DNA of 64,000 bases from Biomphalaria glabrata. Lineage: Eukaryota > Mollusca > Gastropoda > Planorbidae. The notes beneath the pieces were generated by a model. That model did no database searches, was not told the DNA's origin, and saw only the letters and a list, made by a program, of their open reading frames with translations. The stretch covers positions 23,665,898-23,729,897 of the forward strand of contig NC_074725.1 of NCBI RefSeq assembly GCF_947242115.1, given 5' to 3'. Within the stretch, counting starts at the first letter, position 1. Each line of letters opens with the position of its first letter. Positions 23,537 to 35,198 of this stretch are shown in pieces. Both the position numbers and the translations under genes were made by a program.

Positions 23537-24235
23537 CTGCAGAGGCTAGCCTCATCCTTACTGCAGAGGCTAGCCTCATCCTTACTGCAGAGGCTAGCCT
23601 CATCCTTACTGCAGAGGCTAGCCTCATCCTTACTGCAGAGGCTAGCCTCATCCTTACTGCAGAGGCTGGCCTCATCCTTACTGCAGAGGCTGGCCTCATC
23701 CTTACTGCAGAGGCTGGCCTCATCCTTACTGCAGAGGCTGGCCTCATCCTTACTGCAGAGGCTGGCCTCATCCTTACTGCAGAGGCTAGCCTCATCCTTA
23801 CTGCAGAGGCTAGCCTCATCCTTACTGCAGAGGCTAGCCTCATCCTTACTGCAGAGGCTAGCCTCATCCTTACTGCAGAGGCTAGCCTCATCCTTACTGC
23901 AGGGCTGGCCTCATCCTTACTGCAGAGGCTGGCCTCATCCTTACTGCAGAGGCTGGCCTCATCCTTACTGCAGAGGCTGGCCTCATCCTTACTGCAGAGG
24001 CTAGCCTCATCCTTACTGCAGAGGCTGGCCTCATCCTTATTGCAGAGGCTAGCCTCATCCTTACTGCAGAGGCTGGCCTCATCCTTACTGCAGAGGCTGG
24101 CCTCATCCTTACTGCAGAGGCTAGCCTCATCCTTACTGCAGAGGCTGGCCTCATCCTTACTGCAGAGGCTAGCCTCATCCTTACTGCAGAGGCTGGCCTC
24201 ATCCTTACTGCAGAGGCTAGCCTCATCCTTCTGCT
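23537..24235. repeat. 24-bp minisatellite, 29 copies, with a 12-bp palindrome and five-unit block structure
   Basis: The unit is CTGCAGAGGCTAGCCTC followed by ATCCTTA. GAGGCTAGCCTC is a perfect palindrome. Nearly all variation is one site (CTAGCC or CTGGCC). Scoring units as A or G in order gives AAAAA GGGGG AAAAA GGGG AGAGG AGAGA, i.e. blocks of five. Unit 16 lacks two bases and unit 22 begins TTGCAG. Both strands are open across it because 24 is divisible by 3; the minus-strand repeat would be KDEASLCS, in which the A/G site is silent, but the two-base loss shifts the frame. Confidence 0.95.
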
Positions 24236-24278
24236 TGTATGGTACATGCATACACTATGCGTAAATGGAGTTAATGTC

Positions 24279-24413
24279 AAAACTATCACGTGTTGTCCAT
24301 TGACTGGACAAGAAATCATAATACTATCACGTGTTGTCCATTGACTGGACAAGAAATCATAACACTATCACGTGTTGTCCATTGACTCGACAAGAAATCA
24401 AAACACTATCACG
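24279..24413. repeat. 41-bp tandem repeat, a little over three copies
   Basis: The period is 41 bp (starts at 24282, 24323, 24364, 24405). Each unit carries the palindrome CACGTG and a short hairpin word, GTCCATTGACTGGAC (stem GTCCA/TGGAC). In the third unit the hairpin is spoiled (GACTCGAC). It lies 45 bp beyond the 24-bp array. Confidence 0.9.
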
Positions 24414-25446
24414 CCATGACCATTCAAAGAAGTAAAATAAGAAGCATATGTGGGAACTTGAATCAGAGTCGACTCTGGATGAATGTTTCATTCGAGGCCG
24501 CATTAAATTACGAATATGAAACATTGCTGTCAATGCTTTAACCCATGTATGTGTTTTAGTGTTGTTATCTAGCGTTTGTAGCTATGAAGTTCGTGATTCA
24601 GCGAGAAAGGCAATTACTTTCTAGACATCCATTTTCTATGTATAAGCTCACAGGTCATGTGACATATATCCCCCCAAATTTTGTGTATTTATATTAAACT
24701 TTGTGAAGCCTTCCCAGATTTGTGTTGACCCATACGCTTAGTCAAAGTAGACAAGAAAAAGAAATATCAATCTGTGTATTCTTACATAGTGAATAGTGGA
24801 ATATTATTATCAAAAGTCAAATGTAAAGCCACCCGTATCAACGTCAACACCGATAAGTGGCTTGCCAACCAACGTACTGAGTATTTGTGAAGGTTTTGAA
24901 CGGGTGTTAAAGTGGTTCTGACACCATTCCCATGTATACCATATTTTTTTCTGACCTAGATGTCAATCTCAGTGTACATAAACAAAGCTTATCCGTCTCT
25001 AGACCTGTCACAAAATGAACTTCGAGTGTTCTGCTCTTTGACTACTAGGCCCCAGCTCTTCAATACAAACTGATGTGTGAGAAAGTCCAGCAGGGAGACA
25101 CAACTCCTTTTCTTACCAAACAATTCAGATCTACGTTGCATCCATAATAAATTTCCATGTCGTCCCCTTTCCCTACACCCAGCCTTTGACTTCCCCCCCC
25201 CCCCAAAGTTCAAGCCCAAGCCAATCCGGTTGCTAGAGTAAACATGAACCTAGTCGCTTTCGGTGACCTGTCCCGTGACTGAAACCGTAATGTCGTTAAA
25301 TAGAACTGAACTTTTCCTGGAATACAAAATCCCCTGGAAGAAGAACCTTGACCTAATGTGGCCCAAAGTTCAGAACCTTCCACCTTCTCCTCTCTCTCTC
25401 TCTCAGTTAATTCACTCACATGAACACGCACTTTGGGCTTCACACC
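24414..25446. other. No gene seen
   Basis: Contains a poly-C run near 25192-25204 and a CT-rich run near 25388-25404. Open frames on both strands at 24989-25565 have no recognisable domain and overlap a transposon end. Confidence 0.45.
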
Positions 25447-25515
25447 CAGTGGCGTCACTAGGGTGTGTGTCCCCCGATGCGGTCAGCTCATGGTGTCAAC
25501 CCCCCCCCCCTTCCT
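25447..25515 (+). mobile_element. hAT-like terminus, CAGTGGCGTCACTAGGGT type
   Basis: It starts CAGTGGCGTCACTAGGGT and runs into a poly-C tract after about 55 bp, parallel in layout and words (GATGCGGTCAG here, GGTGCGGTTAG there) to the minus-strand end at 12713-12779. The opposite terminus was not found. Confidence 0.45.
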
Positions 25516-26100
25516 TATCTGCAACAACAAAAATGTTGCTGGTGTGTCCATTTGTTAAACATTGAGCTAATGCTAGTGACCTAGATTAATTGATGGTTAC
25601 ACAATTGATATTATTGTCGATTCTATTATAAAATTTGTTGGTTTCTGACAATGCAGCAATAGTTATTGCAATGGAAAGACATGTCAACATGGCTACTCGA
25701 CCAGGATCCTATTAAGTCTTATTTCGTTCATAGAGTTGGGAAACTTTTTTAAGGGTCTTCAACTTGTGGTATGGCTACTTTACATGTGTTAAGTTTACCG
25801 TTAGTATCCAAAGAACATTTGTGATAAGTTTTATCAAGATTGATGAAACTGTTTTGATTTTTTTTGCGGGACATATATACATAGGCCTACATATATACAT
25901 ACATACACCTTACATTGTGTTTTATATATTAGATTGTTGGTCCTAAACATAGTCCGAACAACAGCAATTAGGTCAGCACCATAGAAGATTGATTCATTTT
26001 CTTCAAAGTGACATATTTGATCAAAACTGCGAACATTAAATTATTTTAATGATCATGATCACTTTTTGGTTTTACAGAATTCTTTCTTACATTTAGACTT
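25516..26100. other. No feature seen
   Basis: AT-rich, with short TATA/CATA runs near 25870-25910; no coding signal. Confidence 0.45.
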
Positions 26101-26109
26101 AGATCTTTC

Positions 26110-26375
26110 CTTGCCGTTGGGCGCATGCATTGGACGGCAGGCTGTCTCCACAAAGATATGACACTGGAATGTCTCAAGCCTCTTCCCACCTGGTGTCCAC
26201 TGCTCTGAGGTCTTCTATAAAAGTGTAGCGCCAAGTTATACGAGGATGTCCCTGTTTGCACTTTCCTCGTATTGACCTTCATGTCATCGCAACTCTTTGG
26301 TATGCGTAATTCGTTTTGTCGGAGAACATGTCCCTTAAATTCATGCGACGCTCTGTCATAACCTCAAAAATGGTC
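26110..26375 (-). mobile_element. LINE relic (family E1), C-terminal end
   Basis: The minus strand reads TTATGACAGAGCGTCGCATG near 26345-26365 (the MTERRM block), then GAGTTGCGATGACATG, then the RITWRHTF block in a shifted frame, then SLWRQPA. The order and spacing match 50678-50962. At least one frame shift interrupts it. Confidence 0.7.
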
Positions 26376-28640
26376 GTTTAATTTTGGTGCCGCCCCTGTG
26401 GCGATTCAAGCCGCGTTGTGACCTAAACAAGCGCCACCTGGCCACCCAGTAAATTTATTCTATACATAGAAAGATCGTGTAGAATAGACCTTTAATGCAA
26501 CGCTTCAATCTATTCAAAATCTTGCATTCCAAACATATGCACATCGCTGAGCCGTGACATAAACTTCTTGACAGGGGTATTTTATATACTAAAAACAGTT
26601 CTTTGTGCAATTGAGCTGAGATTGCCTTTAAACTTGTATGCAGATATCTGCAAACTCTTCCAATACCTCACTTCTGCTCATCACTTCTATTCTCACTCCT
26701 TCCGTCTCCTCCAAAGAAGCTTTTTCCTCTTTTTTCTTTAATACTTTCCTTACCATCTTTCTCTATCTGCTTCTCTCTATATTTTGATTTCATTGGACAG
26801 ATATTCTATTTCATGATGATTCGTCGAATGTACATTTCATGTGGGTATTTTTCTATACCGAACCTGAAAGTTCGTTTCCTGAATGAGGTTAAGGTCGACT
26901 GCTTTCTTTTTTTCGGGTTCATTAACCTCGTGTTTACCTTAGATACCAACCTAGCGACGCCCTGGTATCATAAGTACTGCTAGAGTATCAAGTTATGTTG
27001 TTAAAAATTGTATTTTTAACATCGCAATACGCAGTGCGTCAGATAAATGTGCTTTTGAACTGTTCACAATGTTATCAAATCAAACTCGAATTATGTCGCG
27101 CAAATATTTTGTTTCGTAAAAAATATAATCTTCTTATCATTTCTTCTTTTGGCTGATGGAGGCGAGCTTCCGTGGGTCCAGACTTCCAGTCAACTTATCT
27201 CCTAGGACAATTACAAAGAAGAAGAAACAGTAACACCAAACCTACATACTTGCTTCCCGTTTGACGAATGAAATGAATTGAAATGACCCTGGACGTTGGA
27301 GCCCAACATTGTGAACTAGATCTACACATACTTTCAACAATCATGTCATTGGCGCAGCCCTGCAATTAGTTGTCCACTGGAGCTGAGCATTTGTTGCCCT
27401 CTGTGGGCACTAGTAGCAAGTGTCCGGATAGCACCGTGTCACGTCACGAATTACTTTCTCCCCAAACTTCTTAAGTCTTTGTTCCTTTTAGCACTGCTTG
27501 GACTAAAACATCCACGGCTAGTTGAGCGACATGTTAAGGATGGCTAAGCTGTTCTCTTTAAGGATCCCTGTACATTATTTAGCCATACATTGAAAGCTGC
27601 TTGGATAGTTATGACATAATTTAAAACTAAGAGAAACTATTATTAAGATTTAAAGCTAGACTCTAGCTATTTTATGGCTTTGTGTGTGTGTGTGCTGTGG
27701 TGGGGAGGGGGTAATTAACTCCACAAACGTAAATAAGAAAAAAAAATATTGTGATCATGAAAGAGAAGGGGCTTCTATGGTGTCAGTTTGAACTATGTGT
27801 TGTGTATGTGAATGTCAGATGTTTGCGTCTATACGTATGTGTGTTTGTGTTTCCACATGACATGTATACGTGATAGAGTATCACTGTCATTGTGTATTCA
27901 TGTGTGCATGGATGCGCGCCAAAAAAAAAAAAAAACTAGTTACCGACGCAAAATGACATTGCAAATTATAACCTTTAAAAATTTGGGCGGGCCTTAAAAT
28001 GCATTTAGATCGTCACTGTGACACGAACGGGGCGTGGCCAAAACGTTTTCAAAATTAGCTCCTATATTTAGCAGATATTCACTGTGTTAGCACACTCTAG
28101 CACATCGCATACAGCTGGTACACATGTGTGACATTGTAGACAAAGTCCCAGGCGATAATGGAGTTTCGGTATCAGCTCTTATGACGAGTTATGTAACGAG
28201 TATATAACTCTGGTCATGCGTGCAGGATAGCGTTTCATGTGACACTTAGTATGTTAAATAGTTCTGAGCAATTTGAAGCGTAATCACCGTAGTCACAGTT
28301 TACTGACATGCCTAAACCAGGTTGACCTTAGATCTACCAAATCAAAACATTTGCATTGTTTGGTAGAAAAGGTTTTACATTTATCTTGTAACGCTCAAAC
28401 TATTTCCGAGATTCAAAGATTTTCAAGATCTACGGAGAGTTTAGATTTAACCCCTGTACATCCCTTCGTTATTAATAATCCTTTTTTTTTTCATAATAAT
28501 AAAGTCAAGTCATTGATATCCCGTTTAATGTCACAATAATGTTTTGTTTTATTCTACCAAGCTGAATAAATTGTATCAAAAAGTGCAAAGACTTTCCTAC
28601 CCTCTCCTGTCAATGAGGATACAATAGCTCCGATTGACTC
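26376..28640. other. No gene seen
   Basis: Unassigned sequence with a GT run near 27680-27695 and an A run near 27919-27933. Frames at 27812-27997 and 28273-28539 lack any domain I recognise. 27340-27540 is less AT-rich but not open. Confidence 0.45.
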
Positions 28641-28646
28641 TAAAAT

Positions 28647-28822
28647 ACTCCCAAACTTTCTCCTGAACGGAACACTTCCCACATTCTGAGTAATAAGAAG
28701 AACATTTTGTCTATTTTCTTAATTCACGTGGTGGCCTACTAGTTAATTATTCCAGTAATTTGTGTAACATATATTCAGGCCTCGTGAAACACTCGGGTTC
28801 TGTGGAACACAGCTTGCATAAG
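28647..28822. mobile_element. hAT-like MITE, diverged copy of the element at 36439-36631
   Basis: Shared words include CACATTCTGAGTA, TTAATTCACGTGGTGGCC (ATTCATGTGGTGGCC in the other copy) and TACTAGTTAATTATTCCAG. The termini are decayed: CTCCCAAAC stands where the other copy has GTTCCCAAAT. No target duplication was visible. Confidence 0.65.
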
Positions 28823-29655
28823 TCCAGCACCTGGCCAGGTCGTGTGACTTAGACATTAAACTGGTGAGCATCTTCCTTAGACACGTATATGGGTAAAGGC
28901 CTGACAAATGTAACTCATTTTCTTAGAAAGGCAATGCATTTAGTAGGAAATACTCTGATAACAAACCCCGATGCCTTGCGAATTTAAGACTTTAGGAGTC
29001 AATCAATTCGTCACAAATTGAACCTAACAAACCGGTTAGTTACTTAAGACAAAATCTGTCGGACATTCATTGAAAATGTAGGTTTGAGGATCAACACAGA
29101 CTCTACTGAGAATGACTTCCTTCATGTAAGAGACTGCACTTTCAACACAAGAATATATTTCAAAAAAGAGGAAAGTTTTAGACGATGACTACGATTATTC
29201 ATGTTTCCTTAAGAAATCGTAATCAAATCAAGAGAAAGTGACAAAACAGTCATTTCTTTGTTTGTCTCTTAACGTTGTATTCTTGCAAGCAAAGTAGTTT
29301 ATTGACGTAGCTAATGTAGATTAATGCATTGAACTATTTTATGCAGCAAATAATAACCTCGACTAAATTTTTTAAAAATAAATATATTCTTTGTTTTCGA
29401 ATTAGCCACTGAAGAGATTTTCTTTTCATAACCGAAGTATTTTCTAGGTACCGTAAACGATTAGCAGAGCAACCCGAGCCCTGAGGGGTACGTCTTATTC
29501 AGGTTGAGAAACCTTCGTAAGAAACATCACCAACGCCGTGAAAATGTAGAAATTACATGAAATATTAATTATGACTTGAATAAAAACAAGAAAAACAATT
29601 TTTTAAAATCTATTTTTTAAAAAGACAATACCATTTTTAAACTTCAAATATAATG
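28823..29655. other. No feature seen
   Basis: Unassigned sequence between two MITEs; no repeat or coding signal found. Confidence 0.45.
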
Positions 29656-29661
29656 AAATAA

Positions 29662-29916
29662 TTAACTCTTTCTCTCCTTAATTATTTCTCCACTCTACAA
29701 AGGAATTCTTCATTTCGTTCATTACTATTTCACTCCCCTGTCATGATTAAGCTTCAATAGCTTTGTAAACAGAAAATGTTATATTTGGTATAGGAATAAA
29801 GGGAAATGCATGCTCTTTTTATGTAACACAAAGTCAAGTTTATATAATTAAGAATTAATTAAATTTAATGAGGTCAAATCAACGATGGTATCGTCGATTA
29901 GGAGAGAAAGAGTTTT
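29662..29916. mobile_element. MITE of about 255 bp (family H)
   Basis: The left end is TTAACTCTTTCTCTCCTTAA, and the right end in reverse complement is AACTCTTTCTCTCCTAAT, matching over about 18 bp with one gap. A second copy (42200-42455) shares GATTAAACTTCAATA-like words, GCATGTTCTTTTTAT, and AATTAATTAAATTTAATG. A TTAA borders the left end; the right side reads TTTTAA, so the target duplication is unclear. No coding capacity. Confidence 0.65.
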
Positions 29917-29929
29917 AAAAAAGATAGTC

Positions 29930-30490
29930 ATACAATTTTTTTGTTTCAAATCGGCTATGCGGGTATCGAACCCTTGACCCCGTCAGTTGCTAGAAAGTAC
30001 GCATTTTCTGATTCGGCGAGCGAGGAAGTCACAAACGTGCAATTATTTATTGGTATGTTCATTATATAGACATCTAGATCTAACACTTGGCCTAAAGTTC
30101 TGATTTAGAACTCAAGATCTAGTCTTGATGTACTTCTAGATCTAGAATCAAGATGTAATCTGTATTAGATTGACGCACAAAATAGAAGCAACGCTTAAAA
30201 ATTTCAATCAAATTAAAGCAACTTTAAATTTACTCAATTATCGCATTTACTGTAGAAGTGCTGACTAAACTATGTTGGCTCTAGACCTAGGTATAATCTG
30301 CAGCCAAATTTATATTGATTTATTTTTTACTTTAAAATATTATAATGGTCAAACTAGAGTTTTCCCCGTGTGGCCAAAGAGCTAGTCATTCTTTTCTCAG
30401 CGATATACTTCAACTGTGAAATTTCTAAGATAATCGTTTGAGCCGTTTTTGAGATCAGGGTTCCACGAAGGAGTGACTTGAATAGAGCTA
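29930..30490. repeat. Dispersed repeat J with a tRNA-like stretch
   Basis: On the minus strand a B-box-like GGTTCGATACCCGC lies near 29958-29971. The body shares words with 46520-46870 (GCAACTTTAAATTTA; AGATGTAATCTGTATTAGAT), and its right part (CCAAAGAGCTAGTCATT, GAGCCGTTTTTGAGATCAG) is found inverted at 47396-47520. GATCTAG words are frequent. Class unknown. Confidence 0.5.
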
Positions 30491-30583
30491 TTGTACAAAA
30501 AATCTATAATATATTAAAAAAATAAATGTTTTCTAATCCATGCGCTCGATCATGCTGAATGTAACGGAACTGTCTCTCTAAAC

Positions 30584-31179
30584 CAGTGATGCCCAAAATA
30601 CGGCCCGTAAGCCACATCCGGCCCGTGAAGTGGTTCCATACGGCCCGCCAAAACGTCGGCACAAAGTGTAGAGAACTCCCCCCCCCGGGCCTCAACAAAA
30701 AAAAAAGAGGTTTAAAAATGTGTCTCTACCTACGTTTGGATCCTCACTATTTCTCTGATGGATTGGTACCATGACCTTTGACATACAAACGTACAACGTT
30801 TCTAAAATGGGAATGAAGCATCTACCAGGAAACGTTGAACGGATCTTGACTTTTTGTTAATACTTTTTTCATGATACTAAGCCAACATGTTTCTTTGATA
30901 AAGAATGTGTAACTGTTTGAAAACAGCAACATATAAACGGCACTATGAAACAAATATGGCGGCACGCTTGATTTGATTTACGAATAAAAGATTGTTCAGC
31001 TACGGGTACTAGATCCACGGGTTTCTCATCCAATATATAAAAGCTAGTTCAAAAAATAGTTTCAGGTTAATTTCATTTGTTGTTTTGTTTTTTTTCCTAT
31101 CTTTTTCGTTGATGTGGCCCACGACATGGGTGTTTGAAATTGAAATGGCCCGCAGGTCGAGTTAGGATGGGCGTCACTG
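30584..31179. mobile_element. Non-autonomous hAT element, 596 bp, with a perfect 8-bp target duplication
   Basis: The left end is CAGTGATGCCCAAA and the right end in reverse complement is CAGTGACGCCCATC. CTCTAAAC flanks both sides exactly (30576-30583 and 31180-31187). The 8-bp duplication and CAGTG termini are diagnostic of the hAT superfamily. GGCCCG words recur near both ends, as is common in hAT subterminal regions. No transposase frame is present. An end of the same family lies at 13675-13767. Confidence 0.85.
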
Positions 31180-31224
31180 CTCTAAACAATACAAAATTCA
31201 AAGGCATACGTGGCTTACTTGTAT

Positions 31225-31242
31225 ACCTAACCCTAACCCTAA
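31225..31242. repeat. Short interstitial telomeric repeat, CCTAAC x3
   Basis: Three perfect units of the metazoan telomere word (TTAGGG on the minus strand), about 40 bp beyond the hAT element. At this length chance or double-strand-break repair by telomerase are both possible. Confidence 0.7.
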
Positions 31243-31417
31243 CATTTAAAAGAAAATATTCTTATTAGACAAATAAATGTCAAGTATACTGCATGACACA
31301 AACTTAATAAAATATTCATACGAAAGAAACCTGTAAATGTATCATGAAACAAGGCCATAAACGTCCGAAATTTGTATAACTAAATAGGTGCATAGACAAT
31401 AAAAAAATTATTTAGTC

Positions 31418-31621
31418 CAGTGTTGCCCAAATTACGATCCGCGGACATTCTCTGCGCGTAACGTAGTGCTGTCCGGCCCAGAATGCAACTGCAAAAACTC
31501 CAATTTGTTGGACTTTTTTTTTTAGTCATGCCGCCCGTGAAATGTGCAATGGAAATTTTGTTGATCCCGAATGGGGTGCGAATCAACTTTTATTTTGATG
31601 CTCTAGTTAAACACACCACTA
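31418..31621. mobile_element. Second hAT-like element, about 204 bp, with an imperfect 8-bp target duplication
   Basis: The left end is CAGTGTTGCCCAAATTACG; the right end in reverse complement begins TAGTGGTGTG. The flanks are ATTTAGTC (31410-31417) and CTTTAGTC (31622-31629), 7 of 8 alike. Internal words such as CCGCGGACATTCTCTG and GTCCGGCCCAGAATG resemble other hAT ends here. The right terminus merges into the 42-bp array that follows. Confidence 0.55.
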
Positions 31622-31738
31622 CTTTAGTCTAACACACCACTGCTCTAGTTAAACACACCACTACTTTAGTCTAACACACCACTGCTCTAGTTAAACACAC
31701 CACTACTTTAGTCTAGCACACCACTGCTCTAATAACAA
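31601..31738. repeat. 42-bp minisatellite (dimer of 21 bp), about three copies, built on a hAT end plus its target site
   Basis: The two half-units are CTCTAGTTAAACACACCACT plus A, and CTTTAGTCTAACACACCACT plus G. The second half-unit begins with the target-site word CTTTAGTC and ends in CACTG, the canonical hAT terminus. The array therefore appears to have grown from the junction of the element at 31418-31621 with its flank. Confidence 0.75.
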
Positions 31739-33935
31739 TAAAAACGAATTTTAAAAAAAGTTTCTCAACGCAAGATAGCTAGTACTAATGAATATTAATT
31801 CAAATCTATTTCATTACTTCATTTACCAAAAAAATGAAACGAAAAGAAATACTTACTACAGCGCAAGACAGTTGACCAGAAATAAGTGCGTTGCACAAGT
31901 TATGGCTTTGAACTTTTATGTAACAAGATATACACCTGTATTTGTACATTTTACAAGGAATATACAATAGCTTCAATAAGCATATACAATATTCTATATA
32001 AGATTCCAGAAAAAAAGGCTTTATTAAAACATGGAACACACTCAGTCAGCGATTCTCAGGATTTCCATGACATTTCCAACATGCTGATGCAGCACTATTC
32101 ATATAAAACGTTTTCAATTCAAGTGAAAGCATATTATTTCAGTTTATCTTCAAATGTTCGTTCTATGTTGTATATCACATCTGCTAGATTCTTTAGTTTT
32201 AAAGTATAAATTTATTTAGTGATAACTCTTTAGGATTCTCCTAAAGACCAAAAATATTCATTTGTATCTAAAAATAGACCCATTTATAGCCAATCAGATG
32301 ACAACTTTTGGTATTTTCCCAGGTTAAAAAATTTAACCTTCGATCTTGTGGGGAATTCTGGGTTGCATAAAAATAAATATAATAGAGATTTTTTTTCTTT
32401 AAGAAAATGTCGGTTATACTATTAACCGAATTTTTTTTAAATGTCGAATGAGGTCGTATCTGAATTCTTGTTGAAACAATGTGTCCCCCTAAAATATATT
32501 GAAATGCTCTAAAATACTCAAAGTCTTGTCGTGGATCAACTTATTAGAAGTGAGCCATTTGAATCAAGTTTGTTTTGAACGTAATTCTTCACCGAAAAAA
32601 AAACATACAAATGAATTGCCAAATTGAACTTTATTTGTACACATTAATAACGTATTGTCAAACAGACGTATGTAGTGAGCAAGTAATGGACAGCCCTTAA
32701 TGAGTCATTACAAGAACAGTTTTGTAATGAGTACATGTACATGGACAGCTTGTTTAATAATTACATTAACAGCATGGGAAATAATTAAACGTACAGCTTT
32801 TGAATTGCTTACTTGAATTGATTACAAAAATATTGTGTGTAACAAGTACATCAAAAGCATGTGTTGTAAGTACATGCAAGTTTATGTGATGTGAACTTGT
32901 GGTATAAGCGTATGACCAGCTTGTATTTGGAGCATTTAACATTATACAAGAATACAACTGTTGAAACTATCGCAGAAATTATTTTTTTTAACCTTCAAAT
33001 TACAGTGTTAATAGTAAAATCATTTCGCCCATTCATATGATATCTAGTAGTTGGTGAACATTTTCAAGACTAAATGTAGATTCAATAGAAGTTCATGCAC
33101 ATTAAATTAGAACAACAGTATCTTTGAAAAGTCAATCTACTTTTCTTAGTCTATCTATTAGCTAGTCCACCCACGCACAGTGACCTGTTTAATTTCCGAC
33201 TGAATGATGCGTTCAACTGTGAAATGAAGTTAAACCCAGTTTCAAACATTTGAAACTAATTTTTTTCAAAGGTCATGGAATCAATGGATAGTTTCACTAG
33301 GTTTGTCAAAGATTAATAAACAAACAAAAATAGTAATTGAAAAGACTTAATTTCCTTCCATGTGGTTCGTTTTATTATTCGGGAAATATAGGAAGTCGGA
33401 AAATCCCAAGAATTTTCCAAAGTATTAATACTTCTGGCAAAAAACCGTTAGGTTCAAATCAGCTATAAAATAGGAAAGAATTTAAATCTTTGACCATTTT
33501 GTCAATCTATATTTCTGAATTAATATCAAACATGGGAATTGTGTATATTTTTTTATACATTAAAAAAAAGTAAATAATCGTTACATTTTTTTTTTGGTTT
33601 GTTTCAATTACAGACTTTATAGAGTGCATTTCAGAATGTATTTGATGAGATATTTAATATCATGATGAATGATTGTATGTCGAAAAATAATTCATTTTGG
33701 ATTAATTTGTTTTCTAGATATAGCATTTAATATGATGATTAGGGATAAATACACACAATACACTATGGCATAAATAGGTAAGTAGGTCAATGAATTCGCC
33801 AGTTCATCCAGGTTGGAGAAGTGTCACTATAAATAGACTCTCGCTGCTTTAATAAAACGTTTTAATAATGGCATAAAGTTAACACGAATTTTCATAAGTG
33901 ACTATCCTTCAATGTAGATACTCCAGAAAAATCTG
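31739..33935. other. No gene seen
   Basis: Strongly AT-rich. Several frames on both strands at 31788-32209 and 32766-32957 have no recognised domain and AT-driven composition. Confidence 0.45.
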
Positions 33936-33939
33936 TTGA

Positions 33940-34190
33940 AGAGATTTTCAATCTGTAGTAGATTCTTTCTATCAGTAGTAGAGACTTTCTATCAGTAGTA
34001 GAGATTTTCAATCCGTAGTAGAGACTCTAAATCTGTAGTAGAGACTTTCTATCAGTAGTAGAGACTTTCTATCTGTAGTAGAGACTTGTTATCAGTAGTA
34101 GAGACTTTCTATCTGTAGTAGAGACTTTTTATCAGTAGTAGAGACGTTCTATCTTTAGTAGAGACTCTAAATCTGTAGCAGAGACTGGAA
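33940..34190. repeat. 20-bp minisatellite, about 12 copies
   Basis: The unit is AGACTTTCTATCAGTAGTAG, with ATCAGTAG and ATCTGTAG alternating and CTTTCT replaced in places by CTCTAA or TTTTCA. Confidence 0.95.
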
Positions 34191-34636
34191 AAAAAAAGGA
34201 CAGAAAATATTTAGTTGAAGATAAATCTGAAAAGGGAAAGAAAACACAAGAACAAAAAATATTCACCTACTTTTAATTTAACCATATCATCATAAAGCAA
34301 TTCTAAATCCCTAATGGTCAAGTACCATACATAGGTCAGTGACATCTGACGTATTCCAATAGAGTATTTTTTTTATTCAGAAGTATTTGAAAAAGAACTA
34401 ATAATATAGATCTAATAGTTATCAAATAAAACCAGAGATCTTATCTTCTATTTTTTAAATACATTATATTAATATTAGGTATTGACAACTTTAGGCTATA
34501 AACTTTTGCATCAGACCACGTTGTTTTGCTTTATTTTAATATTAGAAATATATAACTACAAAAATATAACAACATTTTTATATCGAACATTATACTTAAA
34601 AATGTTATTTTAATGGAAATAGACTTTCCCAGTTTT
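34191..34636. other. No feature seen
   Basis: AT-rich spacer; no coding or element signal. Confidence 0.45.
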
Positions 34637-34838
34637 AGCGCTGTGGGGATTATGGTCGAGAGGCTAAGTACGCTTGAACTTGGCTTGGCTTGGCTAACTA
34701 TAAAGGGGGCTCGAGGTTCGACACCCGACCTGTGCTTACTGAGCGCTTAATGGCAGCACGGAAAGCTTTCTTCCCCCACTGGTCCACAAATGAGATTGCT
34801 ATAAGCATGAACGTAGCGCTATATAAATGCTAACATGT
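34637..34838 (+). mobile_element. tRNA-derived SINE, family C
   Basis: The A-box region is TTATGGTCGAGAGGCTAAGT (34650-34669) and the B-box GAGGTTCGACACCCG (34713-34727). A body follows with GGCAGCACGGAAAGC and a 3' end with GTAGCGCTATATAAATGC. The box spacing is lengthened by a small TTGGC duplication (CTTGGCTTGGCTTGGC). It would be a pol III unit when active. This is the only copy I saw in the window. Confidence 0.7.
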
Positions 34839-35198
34839 ATAATTTATTTATTTCATTTAAATGACAACTAAGTTTTGTGGAAGTACCAAAATGATCATTG
34901 ATCATCAGAATGTATTACTGTTTTACTTTGCAGATTATCGTAATACTAAACAGAGGGCAGCGGGTATTGAAACACAGCGCGTGACGACATTACAAGTTCC
35001 AGTTGAACTATTATCAAAGTTCCCCATCAACATGTTCCCAGTTTTCTTGATGATGAACTAATGAGTAGTAGGAACATCTGAAATATGAGACATATTTAGG
35101 GTAGGTTCAAATCGTTAGATAACAAATTAACGAACTATATGGAGACATATTTCATCACGTCATACATGAAATGTAAGTTATTATATAGTTAATATATA
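34839..35198. other. No feature seen
   Basis: Spacer between two SINEs. A 66-codon plus-strand frame (34861-35061) is unrecognised. Confidence 0.4.

Noticed and set aside
23523-24352. Long minus- and plus-strand frames (KDEASLCS and QRLASSLL repeats)
   Set aside because: The 24-bp period keeps every stop-free frame open on both strands; one unit with a two-base loss shifts the frame. Treated as minisatellite.
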